Source: Pohlia nutans
Taxonomy: Eukaryota > Streptophyta > Bryopsida > Bryales > Mniaceae
Direction of reading: 5' to 3'
DNA: 64,000 bases
NCBI GenBank assembly: GCA_022496805.1
Contig: CM040093.1
Location: 7,092,213 to 7,156,212, forward strand
How positions within the stretch are numbered: the stretch's first letter is position 1; each line of letters starts with the position of its first letter. The position numbers and the translations under genes were made by a program. Below, one piece after another: positions 47,175 through 58,178 of the stretch. Below the pieces are notes generated by a model. It saw only the letters and a list, made by a program, of their open reading frames with translations, was not told the DNA's origin and made no database searches.

Positions 47175-47468
47175 ATGCCACCAAAGCGTACAGACAAAGC
47201 TAATCCCGATACAGACAGCGGAAAAATTCCGATTCAGGCCCCTCAAAATTCGCAATCTGAACCTGTGAAACCCTCCGATAGCAAGAAATACCGGAAAACC
47301 TTCAAATGGCCACCAAAACGGGCGAGAAAAGGCTTAAAAGAACGGCGACCACGAGAGGAACTCCGCAGACGCAACCGTAAAACCTGTTACTCGGTGGAGA
47401 GGGCCTTTCCGGACCCGCAATCGCTACAACCGGGGCTCCCTTCCCCGGACGCAAAACAGAAAGAATGA
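47175..47468 (+). CDS. small basic hypothetical protein, divergent from the peptidase gene
   Basis: A 97-residue frame starting MPPKRTDKANPDTDSGK, rich in Lys, Arg and Pro (WPPKRARKGLKERRPREELR). It begins 33 bp from the end of the open leader of the oppositely oriented peptidase gene. No family is recognised. It may be a chance frame in a GC-richer bidirectional promoter region. Confidence 0.2.
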   Translation: MPPKRTDKANPDTDSGKIPIQAPQNSQSEPVKPSDSKKYRKTFKWPPKRARKGLKERRPREELRRRNRKTCYSVERAFPDPQSLQPGLPSPDAKQKE

Positions 47469-47987
47469 GCTCTGCTCTGGTCTCGCAAGCGACCTAATGC
47501 TCTGAGAACGATGACGGAGAGCCGTCGATCTTCTATCATCCAACGGTGAGTGAATTCTGTTCGTTCGATCGGAAAATCTGACGGTCGCGGGAAAAGGTAT
47601 CCTTGACCGTGGATTATCGGACAGACCGTGAATGAGTACCGCCAGGAAAGAAATCGGACGGTAGCGATGGTGGACCCGTATGACCGTGGATGTTCTAGAG
47701 AATCTGTTTTGATCGGACGGTTGGTGGAGGTCGTGAGTCCATGCTCGTGTACAGACTTCCGTATTACCGACAGGGAATACGGTGGAGGTGAGGAATGAGC
47801 GTATTATACGGGGTATGCGCGTATTTTCAGTATTGACACGTCTTTTAATGCTTGTATTAGAATTATGAGTGGGTCCTCGTTCGTCAGGTCTTCATGACTA
47901 ATAGTAAGTGGTCTCCACAAATTCAAAGTATACTAACTTACACTGATTTCTTTTTTTAAATAAATCATTTCTGTTGTGGGTTTTAAA

Positions 47988-48193
47988 CTCTAGAATAATT
48001 TGGTCCGAGATGACCCTAAACTACCCAAATCGAATGGTGGTGAGGTACCCAAATCGAATGGAGAGGTTGGCGAATGGAGAGGTTGGCGGTTCGATCCCTG
48101 GTTGTGAAATCGTCTCACTACTTGATTGGAAAAATTCACCGCAGGTTGTGAAATGCAAAAAATTAAAAAAAATTAAAAAAGCTCTAGAATAAT
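47988..48193 (+). mobile_element. SINE with 12-bp target duplication
   Basis: The sequence 48000-48181 is flanked by perfect direct repeats CTCTAGAATAAT (47988-47999 and 48182-48193). It contains a pol III B-box (GGTTCGATCCC at about 48090) and ends in an A-rich tail (AAAAAATTAAAAAAAATT). A short internal duplication (ACCCAAATCGAATGG) lies upstream of the B-box. Confidence 0.85.
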
Positions 48194-48444
48194 CATGATT
48201 TCAACGTAGTACACTAACTATACCATTTAGTGAAGGGGGGTTATAGTGCGTGTGGGAAATTAGTTAAGGTGATACTAAATATCACTGTGATGTAAAATTA
48301 GCGTGATATGAAGATTCCAGCCACTCAGTAAAAATTTCAGCCCTCCCTAATTTTGAGATTTGGCAAAATAGTGCATGCTTCGGGAAGTAGTACCACAAGT
48401 ACTAAATGGGATAATCAATATTGATTTTTATTTGAAAACTATTA

Positions 48445-48579
48445 CTCCCTTGGTCCCATAATAAGCTTCTTGATTATACTTGCTCAAATTACTACTCCTA
48501 CTTGATCAGAGTTCACACTATTAGACTAGTTAATTCTTCTATTTTAAGGGTTGAAGAAGTTTATTATGGAACAGTGGAG
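48445..48579. mobile_element. Stowaway MITE
   Basis: 135 bp flanked by TA on both sides (48443-48444, 48580-48581). Ends CTCCCTTGGTCCCATAATAA and TTATTATGGAACAGTGGAG. Typical plant Stowaway terminus, size and TA target. Confidence 0.85.
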
Positions 48580-48691
48580 TATACACTATAGATAGTGCAT
48601 GCTCACCGAGACATGAAGATGGTTTTGTTGACATTGGAACTGTCATGTTATACTCAAAGAACTCTGAACCTGCATGCAAATTGACGAAAGT

Positions 48692-49293
48692 TTAACCCTT
48701 AACCCTTAAACGTCAAAGTAGACCCCATGGGCTCATTTATGAGAGAATAATGAAGTCAAAAGTGGATTTTCTCGACCAAATCAAGCGAGGATTGGTAAGT
48801 TGGAAAGCTACTGAAAAACCGATCTAGATTCCAAATTTGCCCCTCATTTGAGAGATTGTGGAAACATTGGCAAGCAATCAAAGTTATCAAAATGAGTAGG
48901 AGTTGAGGTTGGAGCAGCTGAGGTTGTTTTTTGAAAAGTGCCACAGTGCTACAGTGTTGGCCAGCAATGGCCAACAGAGCCGTTTTTTTCATTTTTTTTT
49001 TTTTTCTCCCTCCGAAAATTTAGATGCCTTTCGGGCTGCCCCGCTAGGGCCTCTTGACGTTTAAGGGTTAAAGGGCTGATGAGGACAGTAGATACGTTGG
49101 CGTATATTTGACATTTGTTGTAAATAGAAAGTTCCAAATTGAGACTCTAATAGCTTGTTAAAATTACGTCGACGTGAATTTTAACTTCACTTTTTATCTT
49201 AAACCCATAGGAGGTGTAGAACCATGTCAAATACAATGAAATATTGATGTATAATACTAGTCGGAAAGGGCTCTCTGGACCTTTAAGGGTTAA
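48692..49293 (+). mobile_element. TTAA-flanked MITE, family E, copy 2 (carries an insertion)
   Basis: Same ends and body as 39117-40265. About 233 bp without its insertion. The family D element is inserted at the TTAA lying 7 bp inside the left end. Confidence 0.88.
48699..49071 (+). mobile_element. TTAA-flanked MITE, family D, nested
   Basis: 373 bp, TTAACCCTTAAACGTCAAAG to GACGTTTAAGGGTTAA. The paralogous family E copy has a single TTAA at this position (39124-39127). Confidence 0.9.
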
Positions 49294-49984
49294 ACTGGTA
49301 TAATTCAATCCAAAGAAAATGAAGATTTGAGAGCAATGGTCTCAATGTTATGTTAATGTGGTTGAATTGTAGCCAGTACATAAATCTAGGATCTCGTATA
49401 AAAGGTGGAACCATAAGATGACATCATTTTTTTTCACAAGCTCTCTTATCTTTTCTCTCTAGCACAAATCTATTGAAAGAGCTCTCTTGTGTGATGTCAT
49501 CTTTGGTGGTTACCACTAAACTCTAGTTTTAAAAACACCACCACCACCAAGCTTTCTGAGCGTCAACCGACCTTCACACTTGCAGAGAATTTCACCTCTT
49601 CGGAAAAACATGCATGTACCAAGGAAGTATAATTTAAAAAAAAAAAAACACACAAACATCCTAGTCAATGTGAACGGGGGCTATTTCGTTGCACGTACGG
49701 TTTGTATTCATGTATGAACATCCAATATGTAAAATTTATGTCTTCAAGTAATTACACCTGTTTGACTGCTATTTCATCCCCGTCTCTAGAACCCCGGTGA
49801 TTTTGAATGCGGGAACTATTCATCCATCCCTCCATTCCTTAAAATTTCCATTCTAGGCATACGGCCCCAAATTACCCTAGGGAGACCTATTCGAGAATAA
49901 GGGGGTTGTGTTTAGGTGGGCCCCGATGGGACAAAATATGAAGCAATTTTAACCCAATGCATTAAAGACCATTGAGGATTCCAA
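49294..49984. other. intergenic with a TATA-like box and short inverted repeat
   Basis: TATAAAAGG lies at about 49398. AGATGACATCA (about 49416) pairs with TGATGTCATCT (about 49492). No coding frame is recognised. Confidence 0.3.
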
Positions 49985-50462
49985 CCCTTTAACGTGCATG
50001 CGCTCATTTAACGAACACCAACAAATTGCAACCTTTTTCAACACTACAACACTACATCCTCTACAGTTTTTCATCCATCCAAAATTCTCTTGGTTCTTGT
50101 GCTAGTTGACTATCACGTGTAAGGTATAAATCTTCAAAATTAAGATATTATGACGTTTAAAAAACAATTGGTTTATGTCAAGTTTCATTTTTAGTTCAAA
50201 AAGTGAGACCTTAAACATGATTTTCCAAAACAAGTAGAATCAAATAACGGAAATCATACATCTCATAGTGCTTGTTATTCCAAATTCATTACAACAATTA
50301 ATTTTTTTCTTTTGGTTAATTTGGGATTTTTAATTGAATTAAAAAAAGAAAAGCTTGAAAATACAATTACAATTTACAACTTAGCTTTGAACATCAACTC
50401 CATTTTTGTTTTTTATCAAACATTTCATAACGAATCTTTGAAAACAGTGTTGAATCCAGACG
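49985..50462 (+). repeat. paralogue of 40266-40660 plus 41685-41780, without the hairpin
   Basis: Shares long blocks with the 40 kb region (TTTTTCATCCATCCAAA, TTGGTTCTTGTGCTA, AGTAGAATCAAATAA, TTGGGATTTTTAATTGAATT). It joins directly the two sequences that at 40 kb are separated by the fold-back element, so it is the empty version. Confidence 0.75.
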
Positions 50463-52280
50463 TTGGACGGGGGGCCATTGTCCACAAATACAGGGAGGCT
50501 TTTACTAATTCAAATAATTTCCCCTATTGTCAGGGGTGTGAAGGTACCTTTCATTTATTTAATTCATTTAAATACCATCGCTCTCAAATCTTGGCTTGAG
50601 CAGGAAGCAAAGAAAACCAGCATCCCAGAACTTGCACACCACAGTCTGTGGCTATTATTGTTAACTCTCAAGTAGGATCCTGTTCAAATCGGATGAGAAA
50701 CCGTACTTCATCCACCATTTGGATGATAACCCACCCCTGATCCTCATTCATCCAGAATGGATGGCCCATGGACGTCAGAGTTCAGTGCCAGCAGTCAACA
50801 ATCTGTCGGTTGATAATAGGGAGGGAGGGAGGGGAGGGGGGAATTCATGCATTCCTGTTGTTCTCATTCTGAGCACGGAACAGGAAACAGGCAGGTCAGC
50901 TTCCTGGTCAAGCCAAAAGTGGGTCTCAGGCTCATTGGCTGCTATTGGGTACTGCTATATTTGGAGCCTCTTCATTTTTATTTATTTATTTATGTTTGTA
51001 TTGCAAATATAGTGCAAATCAGGAAGAAATACGGGTCTCTGTATTCAGTTGCTATACAGCCAATATTGTTTGTAAATTCGTTGGTAGAGTGACATGCTGA
51101 GAAAAAATGGATAGAATCGTCGATATACGAGTGCTTATTTATACGATTATCTATTGTTAGGCACTCTCATCGTAATAAGTTTAGGCTTCCGCAATTTCAT
51201 TTCCTTTCTTTATTGCCCTCTTTTATGGTGTAAAAGTAGCTACTTTCATAACCAAGTAAGATTGGTTGTGGTTTTATTTTGAGTTGTTGTGTGAAAATCT
51301 AAATATTCTCGCTGGGGAGGCTTGTCTCTTGTGGTGTGCGACCTTCATTTATTCAATGGGGTTTCATCCTCTTGTTTTAAAAATAATTTAAAATAAAACA
51401 AAAAAGATTTTGGCAAAATATGCCAAAATATAATATGGCTATTGCAGCGGAGCAACATGGTTATTTTATTTTGTTTTATTTATTGTCTCTGTCCTACCAT
51501 GGGTGAGATTATGAAAATGCTTTGATTTCAAGGAGTTACATGGTTGAGCAGTATAAGCAAGTTGTAAAGTAAATCTAGGATAAATATTAAAGTAGAGACT
51601 ATGTGACTAGCTGCTTGTAACAATCGATTCCTTTTCATTTTTTGATGGAGTGGTTTCTATTGGTGAATTTTTGCATAAGTTTCTTGTAGTTTATTGTATA
51701 ATTCTAAAAATAAATTTAGTTTTTATTTTGGAAAATTCTATTTTTTATGGTAAAAGAGATAATTAAAAAAAAACTATTTTTTCTAATTTAAAAAAAATGA
51801 TCCAAATCATGAAGAAAGTTGGGTTAGGGTATAATGTTGTAGGTGGTCATCAGGAGACTGGGGTTTACAAGTCACATCATTTTAGAACTTGGATTGATCT
51901 CTTGATCCCAGACTCTAATGTACATAACCGATTTAGTAGCTTTTATACACTTTGCCTTTCCTTTATGCTCTTTGCTCATCATCTTAGGACTCCACTTGTC
52001 CAATTAACTATTGATGAAGGTCATGTATGTTTGTTGGGTATAGAATATGCTGTACATTCTCTTGTATAGATAGACAGAGCCACTGCAAGCTTCTAAATGT
52101 TGTGTGAAACCGTTGGGTCCAATTTTCAGCTCTTTACCAATACGATTGCTTGGAGTTTTCTTGGACCCTAATGTAAAGTGGCCCTTAGGTCGGTCTGTCT
52201 GTCTGACTCGAGGGACTGTGGGGAGCTTAAGAGCTCTGTCTTCCATGTTGAGGAGACCCCTAACACTTAGAATAATTTTG
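50463..52280. other. intergenic, no gene seen
   Basis: AT-rich. The MITE-end-like word ACCCTAATGTAAAGTGGCCC at about 52168 repeats the terminus seen at 10495. Frames up to 97 codons have no family resemblance. Confidence 0.4.
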
Positions 52281-53800
52281 CCTCCATGGCCTCCACCCTC
52301 TCCTCTATGCTATGCAATCTTTCCTTATCTCTTCTTATTTTTATAGCTTATCCACAGCCTGCACCTCTGCTTGACAACAATTTCTCCAATATTCTACTTA
52401 CAATCCTTAACCATACTCCTAACTCCACACAGAAAGTGGACATAGCCGACAGCATGTGGTTGCTTATAGTACTGCCTCCCTACAGTGCTCCAAAGGCCCA
52501 GCAAGCGACTAGGCAGACCTCTTTGCAACACATAGCTGCACCCAGTAGACACTTGAGCCCATGGGAAGGTTGTCACGTGTAGTGGATACTATCACCTTCG
52601 ACTACCCCGGCGTATGGATCTCTTCTCTCCGACTTCAGGTGCTTTATTCTCTTACTTCACCCCACCATTCATATGCATTATTCCATGCACTGGTTCATAT
52701 CCCCCAACCTACCTCATTACCTTCATAGTGACCAACAATTCCTTGATTACATACACTTGCTCTTTGCTACCTCAACAACACTCATCGATACTTTCTTGCC
52801 TTCTTTTGAACCAACAAACCAACACACATACCTCACACACATATTCCATACAATACATACACACTACATTCACACATACAAAATTTTCACACACATTCTC
52901 CAAACTCACGAACCAATCAACCCTTACACATATTACTTCTTTGATAAAACATTACTCATACAACCATACATTTATTTGTGCATTCAAAAAACACAATTTT
53001 TACAATGTTATTCCCTGCCATGCACAAACCGCAACATTTTTCTGTACACCACAACCATTGCTAGCACTCCCCAGACTCTCCTCCCTCTCCATCCCTACAC
53101 CCCACGCTCACATCTTCACTAACGTCACACCTACCCTACAACCCTACAACCCTACCACAGCTACATCCCACACACCTCCTTCCCCAGTCCCACGCAACTC
53201 TCCACTCGCTCCATCGTTTTTTCGCCCCTCCACGTCCACCCTCCCCTGCACAACCACATCCCACAACATTACACCCTCACTATATCCACAACACATCATG
53301 GTGTAGTGGCATTCCCGCTGCTCCACACTGTAATCCCGGCTGCCCATTCACTTTCACCAACCTTCACCCCACCAACCCCACACAACCGCCAACTATATCA
53401 AATTTCCACATCCTCTCCACACAATCCCCTAACAAAACGGTCAACTTACAAATCACCAGCTACACACCACATTACCATTTACTAATTGCGCCCTGCCCCC
53501 TCACAATCAAATCCCCAAAAAATCTCTCCTTACACCAAGCGTGACCTTCATCTTCCTAAAAACTCTCTCGCAACTATCCACCCAACACATCCAACGTCAC
53601 CCTCCCAAACCCCTAATTCGTCATCTTAGGCACCTTTCCTTCATCTATAAAACTGCACATACAACATTCTTAGATCCTCACCCACTTACAAGGTACCAAT
53701 CCCCCACCCTTTCTTTGTGTACTGTTTGTTTATTCAGTACATTCAACCCCATACTAACACTTTGTTCATCATACCAAATCTCCCCACATCCCTCCCTATG

Positions 53801-54990
53801 GCACGTGTCAAGTCTACTATGCGTAGGGTGAGCTTATCAAATGATTCCATGTCCTCATTCTCTGCCAAAATCGTGAAGGCAGGCTCCACTAGCTCTTACC
53901 GCAAAAGACTCTCAATCAAGCTGAATGACCTAGTACTGCACACACAAATTGACCCCCTTATGTCTACAAATAGCGATCATTGTGCAGATACGCAAGACGC
54001 ACCCGCAAATCATCCCCAAACTGCCAACATGGATCAAGACAACACATCATCACACTCCACTCGTTCCCGAAGATGACGATGCCTCCTTGTAGACGACCCC
54101 GATAGCGATGGCTCCCAAGGCAAACACAACTCCTATACCTCCATCATATACCGGACGCCCGTCTCAACAACGATCGACCCAACTCCCTTAGACTCTCTAT
54201 TCGCCACTCCCAACGCCGGCGCCATACACCAAGCCACTGCTGTTGCCGATCCCTGCCCTCCACCACCTGCACAAGCTCTGCAATCGACAAATTAGCCCCC
54301 ACCTGCTGCTCTACTACACCACATACAACTTGCAACTCCACCACCTCAACACACTGCGTCCCCGCCACCTACAAGAGAACCTACCTCCCAACTCGATCCT
54401 ACCCCGGCCCAAGCACAAGCAGCTCCGGTAACCTCTACTAACTTTTCCCATTTTGCGCATCAATTATGGGTATCCTACTCTGTACACGAACATTTAAATA
54501 CCCAACTAGGCCTACTTGAGTTTGCCACGATGGGAGCTGTTGGCCTTGGCACCTCTGGAATGCCAGATTCCGAGGTCCAAGAATACCACTCCTGTCGACA
54601 TGCATTCCCCTATGTTCCTCAACAGCTCTTTCCGGCCGTTAGACCGGATAAGCTCCTAGGACAAATTTACCACTTAACACAAGATCCCTCTGGTGTGCAA
54701 ATTGATCCTCTTACTGGTCTTTCTCATGCTCACCAAATAGTTATCCGTTTCGATCATGGATATCATGAAATGAAAAAACAGGAAGTAAAAGCCGCGGCTA
54801 TTGCCCGCTTTGATTCCATAGGCATCAATCATAAAGCACTACAACACATACTTATGCTAATGGACACCTTTAGACAACATCATATAAAGTCAATGGGTAC
54901 CACAAAGAGACTTCTTCCCCCTCAATCAACCTATAGTCTCTGAACACAAGATTAGACTACTCCTAGAATACTACACACAACAACGACATT
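53801..54990 (+). pseudogene. gag-like ORF1 of the retroelement (broken)
   Basis: Starts MARVKSTMRRVSLSNDSMSS. It runs in one frame to 54943 with stops at 54074 (TGA) and 54293 (TAG), and continues after a frameshift near 54905 to about 54990 (QPIVSEHKIRLLLEYYTQQR). The middle is Pro/Thr/Ala/Gln-rich and disordered. The C-terminal part (from FSHFAHQLWVSYSVHEHLNT onward) is globular-looking. A basic N-terminus and disordered linker fit a structural/RNA-binding ORF1, but I recognise no named domain. Confidence 0.4.
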
Positions 54991-55455
54991 AACACTACAC
55001 TAATATTCTCAACACACATTTTATCCCGTTGCAAGCCAAAGATACTAGATTCATCCCCACCTACACAAATCCCCCTCATCCAAATCTCCACAACAGATTG
55101 CAATCCAGAAAAAGACATACTCACCAATACAGATACCATGCAAATGCAAAATAATAACGCCCACATATATGACAATACCGACATATACCTCATCACCGTT
55201 CCAACCAATAGACTCAAATGGCTATGACAACAATATAGCAGCCACACACACAGTTCACAGGGCTTAGTCCCCCCCAAACAATCATTTGAAACAGAACTAG
55301 TCTGGCTATACTAGAGATACAACCATAAGTTCTCCAAAAAACATTCCCTTTGAACACCACAACATACGCTCCCGACCAGCATCCTTGACTCTCTTGCCAC
55401 CACCTTCAACACCTTCCATTCATATTTCTCTTCCCCGTTAACATGTTCTACACAC

Positions 55456-57130
55456 ATGTCACACTTCTTCTCTCCATTTCCCAGAGACAAAATCTTTGGC
55501 TCACTTGGTACAACCCTCCAATATAAATGGAAAGGAATTGGCTACGCTCACCCACCAAATGAAGAAATGGCCCAACAAGCCATACATTGGGCACGCCTAG
55601 TAGCTATACACGACCTTGACACCATCACCATTTTAGTTATACCAGACAGCAACTGGTATTATAATCTCACACTTCTCTTTGGACCATTCCGAGATACACA
55701 TGTCATTGCTCATTTTGCTGCAGATACCATCATATACAAAGCACCCACACTCCCCCTCAAACTACACAAACCATTGTCAAAACCACTTGCCTTACACATC
55801 CTCTGCATTCATCATCAAACCCACACCATCGGCACACCCCACCAAATAAACACCATCAAAACTGCAATCGAAAATCTATATATACCCCAATATCACCTCC
55901 AACCTGCCTCACCCACCCCACCTACCACACGGGTTAACAATCATACAAAATGGAATACACTTACATACCCACCCCATACCAATCCACCACCTCTAACCAC
56001 ACCCCCACTACCTAGTTTTATAGACAATGCCACACCAAAATTCCCACCACAATATAGTTACTATACCAATGGATCCTTCCAACCACCTCAACAAGTTGTA
56101 GATGGTCATTGGAAAAAAGAAAAAATAGGCTATGGAATATACAACCCAATCAAAACAGACATAAAAATATCCAAACAACTACCCGGCTTACAAACTAGCT
56201 TCAGAGCAGAACTAATGGCAATACACAAAACACTCATGATCATTAGCTCTAAATACCCAAATGAACCCACACATATATTCACTGACTGTCTCAACTATTT
56301 ATATAATCTCAACACACAACTAAAGCACCCTACCCTACTTAACAACCATGCAAACAAAACTATACTTACATCTATAGTAGATATGCTACAACAACGTACA
56401 CAACCCACCACATTCCATAAAGTCAAAGCTCATGCCAACATAGATGGCAATGAGCAGGCAGATAAATTTGCAAAAATAGGAGCTAGACACGAATATAGAT
56501 TCGCTGCCAAACCTTACGAACTAGTACACTCTACACTATATTACTTCCAAAAAGATTCATGGCCAGGCCCAATTAAACGTCCTGACAAAGGCCCCGTTCG
56601 ATGTCTTGAAACATATATCACTATACATGACCGCGAAAACAATTTGGAACTCATGGCAATCCGCTTCTCCAATATTAACAAATGGACCACGAACCCTGAT
56701 TTAGACAACGAACTCTCCAACTCCTTTTGGACTAACCCCGCCACCACAGACTCACAAAAAACAAACAACTTAAAATTCCGCACATGCCAATATATGGAAT
56801 GCTAGAAAACAACTATTTTTTGGAAGAGAGAGATTCCCTTCCATAACTTGCTCCATTTGCAATTCTACAGACTTAGACACATGGTTACAGGTACTCCTAA
56901 AATGTAATCATCATCACATACACGCCATCAGAACTAAACGACACAATAAAGCAATATGGGCATTACGTAAACCAATTCTATCATCTCAAAAGTCTAGATG
57001 TTACACTCTTATGAATGCCGGGACATCCAACAATAAACCACAAGAAAATACAGTACCTCCATGGCTACTACCATGCACATGTGATGTTCAACAAACACAG
57101 CCCCTATACCGCAACACATCTTTCTAATTT
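55456..57130 (+). pseudogene. retroelement ORF2 part: methyltransferase-like, RNase H, zinc-knuckle-like
   Basis: A 449-codon frame (55456-56805) continues after a frameshift near 56790 to about 57125. Residues 10-97 (KIFGSLGTTLQYKWKGIGYA, then HPPNEEM, ITILVIPDSNWYYNL) resemble the core of PCIF1-type N6-adenine methyltransferases. There NPPF is the catalytic motif; here it reads HPPN, so activity is doubtful. Residues 200-340 are RNase H: YTNGS (Asp to Asn at 205), FRAELMAI (Glu252), FTDC (Asp277), KAHANIDGNEQAD (His326, Asp336). After the frameshift comes CSICNSTDLDTWLQVLLKC, where the copy at 9 kb has His in place of Gln, then RTKRHNKA. The RNase H call is firm; the methyltransferase call is inference. 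Confidence 0.6.
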
Positions 57131-57340
57131 ACCTAGCACTAAAATTCTCAACATACCCACATATCCTCCAACAATATCCAAAAACACTCCATACTAGTCA
57201 CTAAAGTGTCTATTCTCAAGAAAGAAGAGTAGTACTGTCCTAATGGCCCTTTGTCCAGTGGATACTGGGTTATTGACATTACGAACAAACACTCTATTCA
57301 CGCCGGCCCTCAATAAGGCTGGAGTTTCTATCTATCTGGT

Positions 57341-58178
57341 CATCAGGATCGGCAAAAAGTAATAAAGGGAAGCATAAATCTTTAAATTTTTATTTTTTCA
57401 AGAAAAATGTATTTAATATGTCTAAAAGAAAATCTTGAAGAATACTCACAGGATTTGGTTGTTGAAGATAAATTCTCCAAAAAAAAAATTTATTCGACAT
57501 TATATGTTGACCAAGATGGATGGACCATTTTGAGAATCCTTGGTGGGCGATTTCAAAAAAGGGTATGGTGGAAAACGTTGTCACAAGTGTCAGGTTTTGA
57601 TATTTTGTGAACTTTAGGTTTTTGTAGAAAAAGATGTATATACTATGGGGACATGAAATTTTAGAGTTATGTATTTTTAGGTTGGGTGAATTTGTCTTTT
57701 TTTTTTAAACTTTAATTTTAAATTGGAGGATTTTGCGTGAACTGTGGTGTGGTGGATTTCGAATATGTGGTGTTTTTTCATTGATGAAAACACAATTTTC
57801 ACGAAGTAATTTTCTAATATCACGGAGTAATTATTTTCTAATATCCTCGTATGTAAGCCATGATGTTTTTGGAGTCATGTTTCTAAAAATGTTATTTTAT
57901 ATTCTTAAAAAAAAAAAAATTAGGCTAAAGTATGGAAAGGGCATTTTGAGTGGTAAATTCATGTGACATGGCAAATTTAAAACTTGAAATCCCTTATCTA
58001 ATCGTATCTTAATTATATACATGTTATTGGATTTCTAAAATTTCCCTTCTTTCATTGAAATGCAAAAGAAACTCACTTTTACTGCATACAATTTTTTTAC
58101 TATGATATTGCAATTGATCATAAAGCTTCAAAGATGAACTTGGTTTGAAATTTTGTTTTCAAAAAATGTCTTAGCTAT
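57341..58178. other. AT-rich intergenic stretch
   Basis: No supported gene or repeat boundary. Confidence 0.45.

Larger units (their letters stand above)
52600..57340 (+). mobile_element. RNase H-type retroelement, copy 2 (long, decayed)
   Basis: A plus-strand element of at least 4.7 kb, very poor in G on the coding strand. Order: an AC-rich 5' region (to about 53790), gag-like ORF1, ORF2 with methyltransferase-like, RNase H and zinc-knuckle-like parts, and a 3' untranslated region ending GTTTCTATCTATCTGG near 57340. The 3' part is shared with 8046-8260 and 20649-20800. No reverse transcriptase motif is visible. The left boundary is uncertain. Confidence 0.65.

Noticed and set aside
52614..53306. 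A 230-codon open frame rich in Thr, His, Ser, Tyr and Pro.
   Set aside because: The sequence is AC-rich and almost lacks G, so stops are rare in several frames at once. An overlapping frame of 149 codons is equally open and low-complexity. No domain is visible.
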